Assembly (NCBI RefSeq): GCF_000243695.2
Contig: NZ_AHMN02000004.1
Location: forward strand, 416,588 to 480,587
Origin: Leptospira kirschneri serovar Cynopteri str. 3522 CT
GTDB taxonomy: Bacteria; Spirochaetota; Leptospiria; Leptospirales; Leptospiraceae
Direction of reading: 5' to 3'
Length of the DNA: 64,000 nt
Part shown: positions 1-15,388 of the stretch, piece after piece
Position numbering within the stretch: the stretch's first letter is position 1
How the letters are laid out: each line of letters starts with the position of its first letter
Translations under genes and position numbers: made by a program
The notes under the pieces: generated by a model
The model's input: the letters and a program-made list of their open reading frames with translations, nothing else
What the model was told of the DNA's origin: nothing
The model's database searches: none

Positions 1-860
1 GAGTTGAAAAAGATGGTCAGAGCTTCCCCGGCCTGTGTGACTAAATCTTTAAGAGGGCTGGATTCGATGGAAACGGCAACACCGGAATTTTTATTCGGAA
101 GCCAGATTTGTTGTAGAAGTTTTTGAATTTCTAAAGAACGAATTTCTCTTCGGAAAGAAGAACCAATAATATCCGGAAAGTTATGCGCTTCGTCTAAGAT
201 AATCCTACTGAATTCGGGAAGAATTTTAAAATCACTTGCGATATGAGCCGCTAAAAGATGATGATTGATAATTAGAATGTTGGAACGTTTCCATTTTTCT
301 CTTTCTAAAAAATAAAAGGAATGAGAAAAGTTAGGACAATTTCTTCCTAAACAGTTGTCCGTTTCTCTTGTAATTTTATTCCAAAAATCGTAAGAAGCGG
401 TACCATTAAATTCCTGTTTTCGACCGGACTCGGTGGTTTGAATCCATTGATTGAAAGAATTTAGATGAGGAATCATTTCCGGACCAAAGGTTCCATCTCT
501 GAAAACGTGATTCATTTTACGTTTGCAAACGTAGTTAGAAGCGCCCATGGCTACTTCTGCTTTTAGATCGATTCCTAAAATTTTAGAAACCATAGGAATG
601 TCTTTGGAAAGAAGTTGTTGTTGGAGGGATTTAGTCTCTGTGGAAATAACCACTGGTTCTTCTATTTCGATTGAAATGAGAGCGGCGGGAATCAAGTAAG
701 CGAGTGATTTACCGACTCCGGTGCCAGCCTCTGCGATTAGATGGGTTCCGTTATAAAGGGAATCTTCAATTTTTTGAGAAAGTTGGATTTGTACTTTTCT
801 AGGTTCAAAATCATCCCAAAGAGAAGAAAGTTTATCAAAATATTCTAAAGAACGGTTCAA
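1..860 (-). CDS. DinG/XPD-type ATP-dependent DNA helicase, C-terminus cut by window edge
   Basis: N-terminal ~286 residues of a superfamily 2 helicase of the DinG/Rad3-XPD class, which unwinds DNA or R-loops 5'-3' with ATP. Visible are the Walker A motif EAGTGVGKS near residue 35, motif Ia [11 protein letters not shown], four cysteines between motif Ia and the DEAH box ([16 protein letters not shown]) fitting the family's Fe-S cluster domain, INHHLLA, and the DEAH box LDEAHN. No ATG lies near the start. TTG at 860-858 overlaps the stop of the small upstream gene in a TTGA tetranucleotide, which suggests translational coupling. It is the third gene of a minus-strand operon with the sodium symporter and its small subunit. 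The rest of the gene lies left of the window. Confidence 0.85.
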   Translation of the reverse strand, partial: MNRSLEYFDKLSSLWDDFEPRKVQIQLSQKIEDSLYNGTHLIAEAGTGVGKSLAYLIPAALISIEIEEPVVISTETKSLQQQLLSKDIPMVSKILGIDLKAEVAMGASNYVCKRKMNHVFRDGTFGPEMIPHLNSFNQWIQTTESGRKQEFNGTASYDFWNKITRETDNCLGRNCPNFSHSFYFLEREKWKRSNILIINHHLLAAHIASDFKILPEFSRIILDEAHNFPDIIGSSFRREIRSLEIQKLLQQIWLPNKNSGVAVSIESSPLKDLVTQAGEALTIFFN

Positions 861-982
861 TGGTTTCTAGTTTTAAAGAGTTTGAAAATGCAGAACATAG
901 AAAGACCGGTTACTAAAAACAGAGAAAGAGTCATGATAGAAATACCTTGCCAGTTTAAACCTTCCTGTGCTAAAAACATCAT
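857..982 (-). CDS. MetS-like small subunit of an NSS-family transporter (41 aa)
   Basis: A 41-residue protein beginning [17 protein letters not shown], followed by one hydrophobic helix (about residues 15-34) and a short basic tail ending KTRNH. Size, single membrane span and position directly behind an NSS transporter match the MetS class of small partner subunits, known from MetP/MetS methionine and alanine uptake in Corynebacterium. Its ATG overlaps the transporter stop codon (ATGA) and its own TGA overlaps the helicase TTG start, so the three genes look translationally coupled. The assignment rests on context and topology, not on conserved catalytic residues. The likely role is stabilising or activating the transporter in the inner membrane. 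Confidence 0.65.
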   Translation of the reverse strand: MMFLAQEGLNWQGISIMTLSLFLVTGLSMFCIFKLFKTRNH

Positions 983-2571
983 TTTAAATGAACTCTTTTT
1001 TCCTTATATTTCAAAGCATAGTGTACTAGAAGAACCAACAAACTAAAAACTAATAAAATACCGAAAAAAACGGATCTAGCGATTAAGGCCTTCATACGTG
1101 CGATTTCTAGGGAAGTTCCTTTAGAGATTGCCTGAGCTAACATAGAATCTATACTCATTCTTTCAAAATGACCGGGAAGATTTTGAATTAGGAAAGCTAT
1201 GAATATGACGAGTAAAAACGTGGGAGTAATGTATTGAATTACAAACCAAAAGAATTTAGGTAGTTCTAAATGAGAACCTTCATTACCATCTTCTAAACCT
1301 TTTTTAGCGCCTATTTTCCAACCGAATAAGAAAATTTGAATACTTGCAAGTATAAAAATCAAAATGGTACCGATCCAAAAGTCAGCGAGTTCGAGGGCTT
1401 CAAAGTTTTGATTGAAATAAAGAATTGGAAAAGAAAGACTTGCGGTAAATAAAAATAGAATCAGACAAGAGGTTTTTCTTTTCAGACCGAAGGATTCTTC
1501 TAAAAAGATAATTCCTGGTTGTAACATGGTAACCGAAGAAGTGATCGCTGCTAGAAAAAGAACAAAAAACCAAATAGCACCGAACCATTGACCGCCTGGC
1601 ATCAGAGAAAAAACGGATGGAAGAGCGATAAACCCCATACCGAACGTACCGAAATCGTTGATTGAAGATCCTAAAAATAAAAAGGCGACCGGAATCGTAA
1701 TCATACCTCCAACGGCGACTTCCACGAATTCGTTCAAAGAAGCGGCGGAAATAGAGGAGAGTACCACGTCGTTATCTCGTTTGAGATAACTAGAAAAAAC
1801 GAGAGCGATTCCAAAACCAGCGGATAAAGTAAAAAAAACCTGACCGGCTGCGGCGATCCAGACTTCCGATTTTAAAAGAGCGGACCAATCCGGGTTCCAC
1901 ATTTTTCCGAGACCTATATCAATGTCGTCTAACGTAATAACTCTAATAAGAATGATAATAGAGGAGACTAACATCAAAGGGACCGCGATTTTTGCGAAAG
2001 TTTCAATTCCTTTGGAAATTCCTCGAAAGACTAGAGCAAAATTTAGGATAAAACAAGTAATCGTAGCATAAAAGATTTTACCTGAAATTGCGTCTCCGTT
2101 GTGCCTGGCTCCGGTTAGGTCCAGATAATAGTTACCAGCGGCTTGGATGATTTGAGATTCCGGGACTTGACCGTTCAGATTAAATTGAATTTGTCCGGTT
2201 AAAAAATCGAAGGAGTAGGCCAGACACCAAGCCTCAATAAAAACGTAATATACATAAATGAGAATAGGAATTGTGATTCCAATGGCGCCCACGATTCTAA
2301 GTGGGAAACCGGAAAGGAAACTTTTAAATAAAAAAGGAGCGCTATGACCGGTGCGGCCTCCCATTCTACCCATAATCCATTCCGTAATACAAACTGGAAT
2401 TCCAACGAGAATAAAGCTGATAATGTAAGGAACCATAAAGGCTCCGCCGCCATTAGCGACTGCTTGACCGGGAAAACGAATAAAATTTCCGAGTCCGATT
2501 GCACCACTTGCCACGGTAAGGATGAGTCCGGTTCTAGATTTCCAACTTTCTTTTGGAGCTTCCTTTTGCAT
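979..2571 (-). CDS. Sodium-dependent transporter of the NSS (SNF) family, MetP-like
   Basis: About 530 residues with around twelve membrane segments. The N-terminal signature typical of neurotransmitter:sodium symporters is clear: [18 protein letters not shown], then a FIRFPG and NGGGAF stretch, forming the sodium and substrate site of helix 1. Bacterial members import amino acids with Na+; the small MetS-like gene behind it favours methionine or alanine as substrate, which is inference. ATG at 2571 is used here. An in-frame TTG at 2586 would add five residues and has a distant GAGGGG, so the start is not settled. The stop overlaps the start of the next gene by 4 bases. The ~440-base gap upstream separates it from divergent clpB. 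Confidence 0.88.
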   Translation of the reverse strand: MQKEAPKESWKSRTGLILTVASGAIGLGNFIRFPGQAVANGGGAFMVPYIISFILVGIPVCITEWIMGRMGGRTGHSAPFLFKSFLSGFPLRIVGAIGITIPILIYVYYVFIEAWCLAYSFDFLTGQIQFNLNGQVPESQIIQAAGNYYLDLTGARHNGDAISGKIFYATITCFILNFALVFRGISKGIETFAKIAVPLMLVSSIIILIRVITLDDIDIGLGKMWNPDWSALLKSEVWIAAAGQVFFTLSAGFGIALVFSSYLKRDNDVVLSSISAASLNEFVEVAVGGMITIPVAFLFLGSSINDFGTFGMGFIALPSVFSLMPGGQWFGAIWFFVLFLAAITSSVTMLQPGIIFLEESFGLKRKTSCLILFLFTASLSFPILYFNQNFEALELADFWIGTILIFILASIQIFLFGWKIGAKKGLEDGNEGSHLELPKFFWFVIQYITPTFLLVIFIAFLIQNLPGHFERMSIDSMLAQAISKGTSLEIARMKALIARSVFFGILLVFSLLVLLVHYALKYKEKRVHLK

Positions 2572-3008
2572 GATGTTTACTTGCAAAACATACTTTCAAC
2601 CCCTCACTGTCAAAGGAAAAGCAACGGAATTGAGTAAAAAACGAGACATAAATTTCCACACGAAGATTTAGATGGGCGGTTCCAGCATTGGGTTGGGACC
2701 ATGCTGGACCGGGCTCTTCGTTTCAATCTGCAAAGCAACATGAAAGCCAGATTCTATCTGAAAAAATAAAAATTGAGAGCATGTTGCATTGCAGTATTTT
2801 CACTTCGATCCCTACCGCAGATTTTACACTGGACTAGTAGTTCCCACATTTTACCGAAGAATCTAAGTTTTGTGTGAGTTCTTACATTTTACAAAGAAAA
2901 TCCTGGACTGGTAGAAAAAGAAAATGCCAATATGGCAGAAAAAAGAGAAATTTTAAGGATCAAAAAGTCTAAATTCTAAACTAAAAAAACAAAAGAAAGA
3001 GTCGGAAA
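2572..3008. other. Divergent intergenic region between transporter and clpB, with two short repeat motifs
   Basis: No credible gene. It holds two copies of the dispersed AGTTCCCACA-type motif (near 2838 and 2877), a locally GC-richer patch at 2668-2730 and AT-rich DNA just before clpB. Promoters for both divergent operons must lie here, but I see no convincing -35/-10 pair and no CIRCE-type inverted repeat for heat-shock control of clpB. Confidence 0.5.
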
Positions 3009-5588
<2,580 letters not shown>

Positions 5589-5682
5589 CGAATATTCAGT
5601 GATCGGAAAATCGATCTTAAAATGATTTTGGTGTGGATAACTTAGGTTACAAATACACTGGATCGGAACTTTTCAAATATAT

Positions 5683-5711
5683 AAAAAAGGAAGCTTTATG
5701 CTTCCTTTTTT
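5683..5711. terminator. Bidirectional rho-independent terminator between clpB and the HTH gene
   Basis: A perfect 12-bp stem, AAAAAAGGAAGC / GCTTCCTTTTTT, around a TTTAT loop. The A-run on one side and T-run on the other give a U-tract on both strands, so it can end clpB (plus) and the convergent HTH gene (minus). Confidence 0.9.
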
Positions 5712-5731
5712 ATTGAGTGTAATCTTATTTT

Positions 5732-6157
<426 letters not shown>

Positions 6158-6732
6158 TCAGTTCCCCTCTCGAACACAAAGGTATTTTGATGAAATGTAA
6201 GTTCAAGAAAAAATTTCCAATGGACTTAAACAAGATTACAATTTTATGATTTAGTAAGCCTAAAGGATTATGACAAATAAGTCAAATCAAGAGTAAAACA
6301 CATGCAGAAAATAAAAAATAAATTTTAAGTTCAAAGTAATATAGATTAACGAATTATAAAATGACGTTTATTTATAAAATTATTTTTGTTAAAGTGAGTA
6401 AGACTCAATGAATTTATTTTTATACAATAAAGCTTATATAAAATTCAAAGATAATGATGAAACTTATAGTTAAATTTTTGTCTTATTGATTCTGTATTTG
6501 GTGTTTTTGTAATCAAATGGGTTTTTGTGATAAAAATTTGTGGTAATGTCTTGTGTGTCTTAAAATAAAATTATGATTAAAGGTTTTTTAAAAGATAAAA
6601 ATATAAGAATATTCATAGTTTGTAATATTTTTGAAAATTATTTTGTTCGGAATTGTAAAATTAAACATCTTATTTTTTTTGCAAAACACTGTTTTAATGT
6701 AAAATATTGATACTTTATTATATAGATATAAG
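6158..6732. other. AT-rich non-coding stretch ending in a family C repeat fragment
   Basis: No open frame of note and very AT-rich. The last part (about 6655-6732) matches the right half of the family C element seen at 43009 and 24447 (shared core GTAAAATATT, then TTATTATATAGATATAAGT). It ends exactly where the family A element begins. Confidence 0.5.
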
Positions 6733-7264
6733 TAACGTGAGCAGGACGTAAGAAAATCCGTTTTATCTTAGGTCAATTTTTTTGTAAAAAAATAAATGTA
6801 GGAACTCTCACAAATCGTGGTTTTACCAGTTAAACTTTGAAAATTGTGGGAACTACTATGAGATACAAAAAGAATCATCGTCCAATCGGATTTCTACATA
6901 AAACCGCTGTTTCACGGCCATTATTAAAGTTTAAATCTCATTTTAACATGAATTCGGCTGAGGAAGACTTTCATAAAAGTATGAGTTCCTACTATTTTAG
7001 GATTTATTTATAAAATCTTGATTTGTGAGAGTTCCTACATCATTTTACAGACAAATCTAAGTTTTGTAATAGTTCCCACACTTGAATACAATAGATTCAA
7101 TTGTTATAAACTTTTATTTTATAAATTGTGGTAGTTCCTACATTTTTAGAAATTGTTTGTAAAATTGTGATTTGTAATAGTTCCTACATTAAAAGAATCA
7201 ATCTGTAAAGTCCAGATTCAACTTTTTTCAGAACCAAGATTCCTTGGACCGGACTCACGTTTAA
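6733..7264. repeat. Dispersed repeat family A, long copy A1
   Basis: A 532-bp non-coding element. It starts TAACGTGAGCAGGACGTAAG and ends GGACTCACGTTTAA, so the ends form an imperfect inverted repeat. Inside are about six copies of the AGTTCCTACA-type motif (6800, 6846, 6983, 7030, 7070, 7130, 7182). Large parts recur nearly unchanged at 30992-31487 and 43100-43569, and in shortened form at 40390-40566. It has no coding capacity. Confidence 0.75.
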
Positions 7265-7495
7265 CGAATCAGTCTTGTAAAATAGAATATTCAAAATTCT
7301 GCATAAAACAATGAAATTGTCTTTAAATCCACTTTATAAAAATTCTCAAAGTAATCTATTTTAGATTTATTGAAAATGTTTATAGGCTTTTTAAAAAAGT
7401 GTGATAAGAATTTTGAAGAAACCGAACAAAAATGAAAATTGAATTTGAGGAAATGCAGACAATCCGGTTCAGAATAGAACCGGATTGTTAAAAAT

Positions 7496-9013
7496 TTAGA
7501 TTTGCCCAGCTTTTAAACTTTCCGATGAGATTTTAAATTCGTTTTCGGATTTTAATTTTGAGAGATAGTCTTGAAAAATAGACTGCTTTTTACTTTCGAC
7601 TAACTCTTGTTTGATTCTTTCTCTTACTTTTCCGAAGTCTTCAGGAATCCTTTCGTTCGGATTTGTGGAAGAAGGTCTGGAATAGGCGTATAGTTTACCT
7701 GCCTCGTAAGTATCTCTGATTTCTTTTTCTGTGATATTTACTTCCGAATCGATGGAACGATTTCGGATTAGCATAAAAAGAACAGATCTTCCAAGTAATG
7801 GAAGTGTTTTCTTGAATTCTTTTGTGTCTTTGAGAGATTGGATTTCTTTAGATTCGGAAGAAATTCGAATCGGAAGATAAATTTGAGCATAGAATGAAAG
7901 TTGATCGTTTTTTTCCTCTTCAGGAGAACCTTTGCGTTTTTGAAGAATAGGAGCGATTTTATTAAACTCTACAATCAGATCTTTAAAAGAAAACTTGGAT
8001 CCTTTTTGGTCTTCGAAAAGAATCGTCTCCGACTTTAAGTCTTTGATAAATTGGGGAGTTAAGTCTACGATTTTTAAACCACTCTTTGCCTTTAACGAAT
8101 CCATTTCATTTTTCCAGGCTTCTCTTAAAAAACGGTTTCCGTAGTGTTCTGCGGTTTGGTTAGCTCTTTCGTTTACAACTAAGTCGGAATAAAATTTGGC
8201 AGAGTTTTTTTCCTCTTCCGTGATTCCTTCTTTAGAAACGTATTTTAACGCAAGGTTTTTTAACTTATCCAATTCGTTCTGAAAAAACTTATCGATCTTT
8301 TTAGGATAAATTTTTTCGATTCTTTCCACTTTGATAATATAATAATCTTTTGCAGTCTGTTTAGAGTTAGATGGGTCGGGATCAGAAGGTTGTTTTAAAA
8401 TAAAGCTTCCTTTGGTTTGTGCCGCTTCCTTAAGAATTGAGGTAAACGGATCGTTTCCGCAGTTTATACAATGTGGCTCCAGTCTTCCTCCAATCGCTTT
8501 TCTTTGAATTTCGTCCGTATTTTTTGTGATAAATTCAGAGATTTCACGATCGGACTTGAGTTTTTGAATTTCCTGAAAAAGTGTTTTTGCCTTTTCTTCG
8601 CTAACTTGTGGTTTGTCTGGGTCCGCTTTTACGAAAAGAATTCTACCAAATGCAAATTCTAACATCCCAGAAGTAATCAATTTTTCGGAGAATTTTTTTC
8701 TATAGTCATTGAACACTACTTGAGGCTCTACAAAATTCATAATTCTATCATATTCATCTTTTGTAACTATGTTTGTGTTCTGGTTATTGGCTTCTGCAAT
8801 TTTTTGAATTCCGATTTCTTCTACGATTTTGGCCTGAGTGGCGATCGAAGCGGTGTTTGGATCTGGTTCAATGCCACGTAGTTTATAATAAGCTCTCAAT
8901 TCTTCCCGTGTTACGGTGCCAGATTTAAAGGAAGCGAGAACGTCCGAATCCCTGTTACAGTTGATTGCAAACAACAGAGAAAAAATGATTAGAAATAAAG
9001 TTTTTTGTTTCAT
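7496..9013 (-). CDS. SurA/PpiC-like lipoprotein, putative periplasmic foldase
   Basis: 505 residues. The N-terminus MKQKTLFLIIFSLLFAINC is a lipoprotein signal with a loose spirochaetal lipobox ending at Cys19. After it comes a SurA-like N-terminal segment (SGTVTREELRAYYKL). A parvulin-like block follows at ~125-240, with FGRILFVKADPD, a GGRLEP turn and a KDYYIIKVERIEK strand. Such proteins assist folding of exported and outer-membrane proteins; whether this one keeps prolyl isomerase activity cannot be told. The long helical C-terminal half is charged. It is last in a three-gene minus-strand set behind a coiled-coil protein and a membrane protein, which suggests envelope assembly. Its stop is 20 codons from a non-coding stretch. 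Confidence 0.75.
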   Translation of the reverse strand: MKQKTLFLIIFSLLFAINCNRDSDVLASFKSGTVTREELRAYYKLRGIEPDPNTASIATQAKIVEEIGIQKIAEANNQNTNIVTKDEYDRIMNFVEPQVVFNDYRKKFSEKLITSGMLEFAFGRILFVKADPDKPQVSEEKAKTLFQEIQKLKSDREISEFITKNTDEIQRKAIGGRLEPHCINCGNDPFTSILKEAAQTKGSFILKQPSDPDPSNSKQTAKDYYIIKVERIEKIYPKKIDKFFQNELDKLKNLALKYVSKEGITEEEKNSAKFYSDLVVNERANQTAEHYGNRFLREAWKNEMDSLKAKSGLKIVDLTPQFIKDLKSETILFEDQKGSKFSFKDLIVEFNKIAPILQKRKGSPEEEKNDQLSFYAQIYLPIRISSESKEIQSLKDTKEFKKTLPLLGRSVLFMLIRNRSIDSEVNITEKEIRDTYEAGKLYAYSRPSSTNPNERIPEDFGKVRERIKQELVESKKQSIFQDYLSKLKSENEFKISSESLKAGQI

Positions 9014-9032
9014 GAAATTGTGTCTTTGAGTC

Positions 9033-9382
9033 TTAGTATTTGTGAATTGTCTTTCGAGTTGTCTGAGGTTTTGGATCTGGGATCTCTACTGAAATTTCCC
9101 GAGTTAAATTTTTTTCTCGGGAGCTGTATAGATTTTTCATCTCGGTTGGAGAAGATTTGACTGAATTTTTCAATAGTCCGATTTTACCGGATTCTTCTTT
9201 GATTTTTAAAGATAGAATTTCGGCCTTTCCTGATTCTAAACTTTTCATTTCTTTTTGAATCGAATCTTTTAGAATCTCGGAATAGTCTCGGTCCGAGGAA
9301 ATTTTTTCCTGAATCTTTCCCAGTTCGAGTATGTCTCGGTCTACTTCTTCAATCTTTCGAAAAAGATGCGCTACCTTAACCT

Positions 9383-9386
<4 letters not shown>
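9033..9386 (-). CDS. Small coiled-coil protein of unknown function
   Basis: 117 residues starting MKVKVAHLFRKIEEVDRDIL. Nearly all of it is charged heptad-like helix (residues ~5-75), followed by a Ser/Pro/Thr-rich tail ending TTRKTIHKY. The ATG overlaps the stop of the upstream membrane protein as ATGA, which fixes this start over longer in-frame alternatives that would run inside that gene. The SurA-like lipoprotein follows after 19 bases. No family is recognised. FlaA/FliJ-like length and helix content are noted, but nothing specific supports a flagellar role. Confidence 0.7.
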
Positions 9387-10009
<623 letters not shown>

Positions 10010-10047
10010 CAGGGACGAAATACTTATAGATTGACTTTCCAAGCATT

Positions 10048-10401
<354 letters not shown>

Positions 10402-10408
10402 GATATAA

Positions 10409-11155
10409 GTGAAAAATTCGATTCGATTTAACTACGCTCGTAAACTCTGGCATCTTCTTGGGCTGATTTTTCCGATCTGTTATTATCTGGATGTCTTTCA
10501 AGGTGCATTCGGACTTTTGAATGCTACCAGAGTGCTGGTTACGGTCGCTTTGGTATTTTGTCTTGGAGTTGTTTCTTTGTTTGAATATCTTAGATTTCGA
10601 TTTTCCAGCTTTCAAAAATTCTTTTTATCGACCCTGGGAATTTTGATGAAAGAGGAAGAAAAGAATCGATTGAACGGAACTCTTCCTTATTTTTTTTCCT
10701 GTGCGTTTGTTGTCTTTCTATTTCCTCCGGAGATTTCCATTCTATCTATGCTTTTTCTTGTGATCGGAGATCCGACCGCCGCCTGGGTTGGAACTTTTTA
10801 CGGTAAACGTAGATTTTCCAACGGAAAGTCCATAGAAGGGATCATCGCGTTTATAGTTGTTTGTACAATCGTGGGTTTTGTTTTTTTATATATTTCCCAA
10901 AATTCCAATAAACTGAACTTTTTGAGAGAAGAGGGTTTTGTACTTTATAATAGTTTGATTTTCTTAATTCCTGCGATTTTGGTTTCTGCTTTTACGGAAC
11001 TCTATTGTGGTACTTATTGGAATGGTCTTGTGGACGATAATCTTTTGATTCCGGCAGTTTCTGCGCTGGTTTTGGGTTTTACCGCCTGGTTATTTTTAGG
11101 TGTGGAACCATCCTCCATTTTTTTGAATCCAACAAGTGCTATTTTTGAAAATTGA
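10409..11155 (+). CDS. Dolichol/phytol kinase-like membrane enzyme (CTP-dependent lipid kinase family)
   Basis: 248 residues with about seven membrane spans. The signature pair of the SEC59/phytol-kinase/CdsA-related family is clear: RKLWHLLG near the N-terminus, then GDPTAAWVG and GKSIEG around residues 125-150, which bind the CTP phosphates and metal. Substrate could be a polyprenol, phytol or diacylglycerol; none is shown by the sequence. The start is GTG, preceded by a good TAGGTAGGAT site within the STAS gene stop. The gene closes a two-gene operon. The following 138 bases hold two AGTTCCTACA motifs and then lepA. Confidence 0.8.
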   Translation: MKNSIRFNYARKLWHLLGLIFPICYYLDVFQGAFGLLNATRVLVTVALVFCLGVVSLFEYLRFRFSSFQKFFLSTLGILMKEEEKNRLNGTLPYFFSCAFVVFLFPPEISILSMLFLVIGDPTAAWVGTFYGKRRFSNGKSIEGIIAFIVVCTIVGFVFLYISQNSNKLNFLREEGFVLYNSLIFLIPAILVSAFTELYCGTYWNGLVDDNLLIPAVSALVLGFTAWLFLGVEPSSIFLNPTSAIFEN

Positions 11156-11287
11156 ATCGGTTTTGTAATAGTTCCTACATTTTCTAAGTTTCACAGTGAA
11201 ATTTTAAACTGTAATAGTTCCTACAAATTTTGCTACAAAAGTATTTTGCTTTTCAGACTAGGCCTGGACCGAAAATTATCAGATTGA

Positions 11288-13099
<1,812 letters not shown>

Positions 13100-13500
13100 A
13101 AGGTATATCAAAGAAATTTGGAAACTTGTAGAATACCGAGAAGTTTGAGTTAACGGTTTTATTCTTTTGATAAAGGCTATGGAGTTGAAATACAGAAGTA
13201 TGGGTTCTATCGCCTAACAAGCTGTTGATGTTTTGCTTTACAAGCTGTAGAAAACTCAAAGAAATATTAATCTATCAACTACCATCTTTCTAAAGGGAAA
13301 ATGGGTATCATAAATGTTGGTTTTATATGGTAGTAATGGAAACTGCGATGAGATATTTTACGATCAACAAAAAGAAAACAAGAAGTACGTTTTATATTGG
13401 AACAGGTCACATCTGAATTTTCAAAGTAAATTCAGAATAGACTCTATAATTTCTCGGTTAAATTTTTATTACTGTTGAACACTTGAGTAAATTCTAATTT
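13100..13500. other. Intergenic region, nothing recognised
   Basis: About 400 AT-rich bases between lepA and the PLP enzyme. There is no terminator-like hairpin with a T-run, no dispersed repeat and no plausible gene. Confidence 0.45.
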
Positions 13501-14517
13501 TTGAATTCTTTACAAAAATTCCTTCTTTCTTCGGGAAACATTCAAATCGTTTCTCTCGAAACTCATACAAAACTTTCGATCTTACGAGACGATCGTTTGG
13601 CTCTCGGTATGGGGACAAAGTTTCGAAAGTTTTTTGGCATTCATTCCGCGTTGCAAGTTCAAAATGTCAAAAAAGTAGTTCTTCAAGGGGAATTACACAG
13701 TAATGCGTTAGCCGCGTTTTGTTTTTTGTTTCATAATTTCGGATACGAGGTTCGATCAATCGCCTATACCCGCGATCCAAAGAGGGTTAGTGCAAATTCT
13801 ATTTTTGTAAAATGGAATTCTCACAAATTAGAAATTTTTCCTTCTCGTGGCGAATGGAAGAAAAAAATTCAAATTCTCTCTGAGTTTTTACCAGACTTGC
13901 AGTATACATTTTCGAAGACCGATGCTGCAACAAGTCAAAACGCCAGAACCGATTCCATTTTGAAACATGATCGTATACCTTTAAATATTCAGAAAATTAT
14001 AGAAAAAGATATTATATTTGGATCTATTTTGATTCCGGAATATGGAATGAGTCTGGAAGCGGCGGAAGGTTTAAATTCTCTTTGGAGGCAGATTCAAGTT
14101 TCTGAATATGATCGTTTGGTCTTGGATCTTGGTTCTGGTCTTACTTTTCTTTCTGCAAAAAAGTATTTTGGAAATTCAATTCCGATTTATGGAGTAAATA
14201 TTGGTCTTCCTAAAAAGAAGATGTTAAACTGGTTAGAGCGAAAAAGAAATTCATTAGGCTTCTCTAAAGTAGAGATCGAGGTAGAAGAAATTTTAGAAAT
14301 TTCTAATTTGGGTGGTTTTGGATCTAAAAATAGTATTATTTTAAAATATTGTAATTCTTTTTATGAAAAATATAAAATTCCTTTGGAGCCTATTTATTCC
14401 GGTAGATCTTTATATACAATAGAATCTTTGATTCAAAACGGTTTATGGAAAGGACGTACACTTTATTTACATCAGGGAGGGCTTTGGAATTTTTTAGATC
14501 ATTTTATAGATGCTTAA
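13501..14517 (+). CDS. PLP-dependent enzyme of the ACC deaminase / D-cysteine desulfhydrase family
   Basis: 338 residues of fold-type II PLP enzyme. The cofactor lysine is expected in MGTKFRKFFG (family motif GNKxRK), followed by the substrate and PLP loop VVLQGELHSNALAAF and a C-terminal YLHQGGLWNF matching the family's HTGG phosphate loop. Members deaminate 1-aminocyclopropane-1-carboxylate or desulfurate D-cysteine; which applies here cannot be read from the motifs. The usual SNH is SNA, a change near the active site. An in-frame TAA six bases upstream leaves TTG at 13501 as the earliest start. The gene is isolated between two non-coding stretches. Confidence 0.82.
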   Translation: MNSLQKFLLSSGNIQIVSLETHTKLSILRDDRLALGMGTKFRKFFGIHSALQVQNVKKVVLQGELHSNALAAFCFLFHNFGYEVRSIAYTRDPKRVSANSIFVKWNSHKLEIFPSRGEWKKKIQILSEFLPDLQYTFSKTDAATSQNARTDSILKHDRIPLNIQKIIEKDIIFGSILIPEYGMSLEAAEGLNSLWRQIQVSEYDRLVLDLGSGLTFLSAKKYFGNSIPIYGVNIGLPKKKMLNWLERKRNSLGFSKVEIEVEEILEISNLGGFGSKNSIILKYCNSFYEKYKIPLEPIYSGRSLYTIESLIQNGLWKGRTLYLHQGGLWNFLDHFIDA

Positions 14518-15388
14518 TGTAAATTTTATATAACAAAATTAAAATTTTTTTAAAAGTATAAGTTCCTACAGTTTATTTTTAATGATAAATATGAAATTTT
14601 GTACTTTGATGTGATTAAGTAATCATAGATAAGTTTTAGAATGATTCTTTAGTAATTCATTGTTTAATTTTTTATATTTTAAATAGGTAGTGAGATTTTG
14701 TTTTACGTTAGTAGACTACCTATAATGTCTAATATGTTGTATTAACAAATATTTGATATTTGAACGTATCCATACATACTTTACTTAAAAATCTGATAGA
14801 GAACAGATATTATAACATGATAGTAAATTCTTTAGTTTTGTATGTTAAAGGATATGAATTTAGAAAGAGAAAAAACTTATTATGATAAGTGATAGGATAG
14901 AAAATGACCTATCCTAAAAATATTAAATATTCCTCAGATAATAAAATGAAAATTTTATTGACAATGATGAAATATACTCTAATAGGTAGGTTATATAAAT
15001 TAGAATAAAATTGTTATTCGAGGAATAGAAATAAAAAAAATGTCTTTTTGTGTTAATTTATGTTTTTATCAGTATGTAGAACCAAGTAAATCCATTACTT
15101 TAGTAGACATATTAGACATTATCGGAAGTTACTTATCTTGTTCCAAAGAAATTATATTATTGAGCATGAAAATGGTCAGTGGTTCTGAAATACGACCTGC
15201 TCTAATTTATGCCTAAGAAAATAAAAATTGAAGAATTAAAAACGTCATTCACGGCGTTTACAAAAAGCATTGGTATCTTTAAAGCTGAAGGTTGGATATC
15301 GCAGAGAATTTTCCTATCTACAGGTTTTCTAAAAACCTCTCATAACCAAATTTCTTATTCTTACGAAGTTATTTTTCATTAAAATACT
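14518..15388. other. AT-rich non-coding region bounded by a 15-bp inverted repeat
   Basis: No gene of credible length. ATAATGTCTAATATG at 14722-14736 is repeated perfectly in reverse at 15108-15122, with TAGTAGAC flanks near both copies. This encloses ~400 bp that could be a decayed transposable element or a large hairpin. One AGTTCCTACA motif lies near 14563. Confidence 0.45.

Noticed and set aside
2572..3008. CIRCE/HrcA-type heat-shock operator upstream of clpB
   Set aside because: No TTAGCACTC-type inverted repeat was found.
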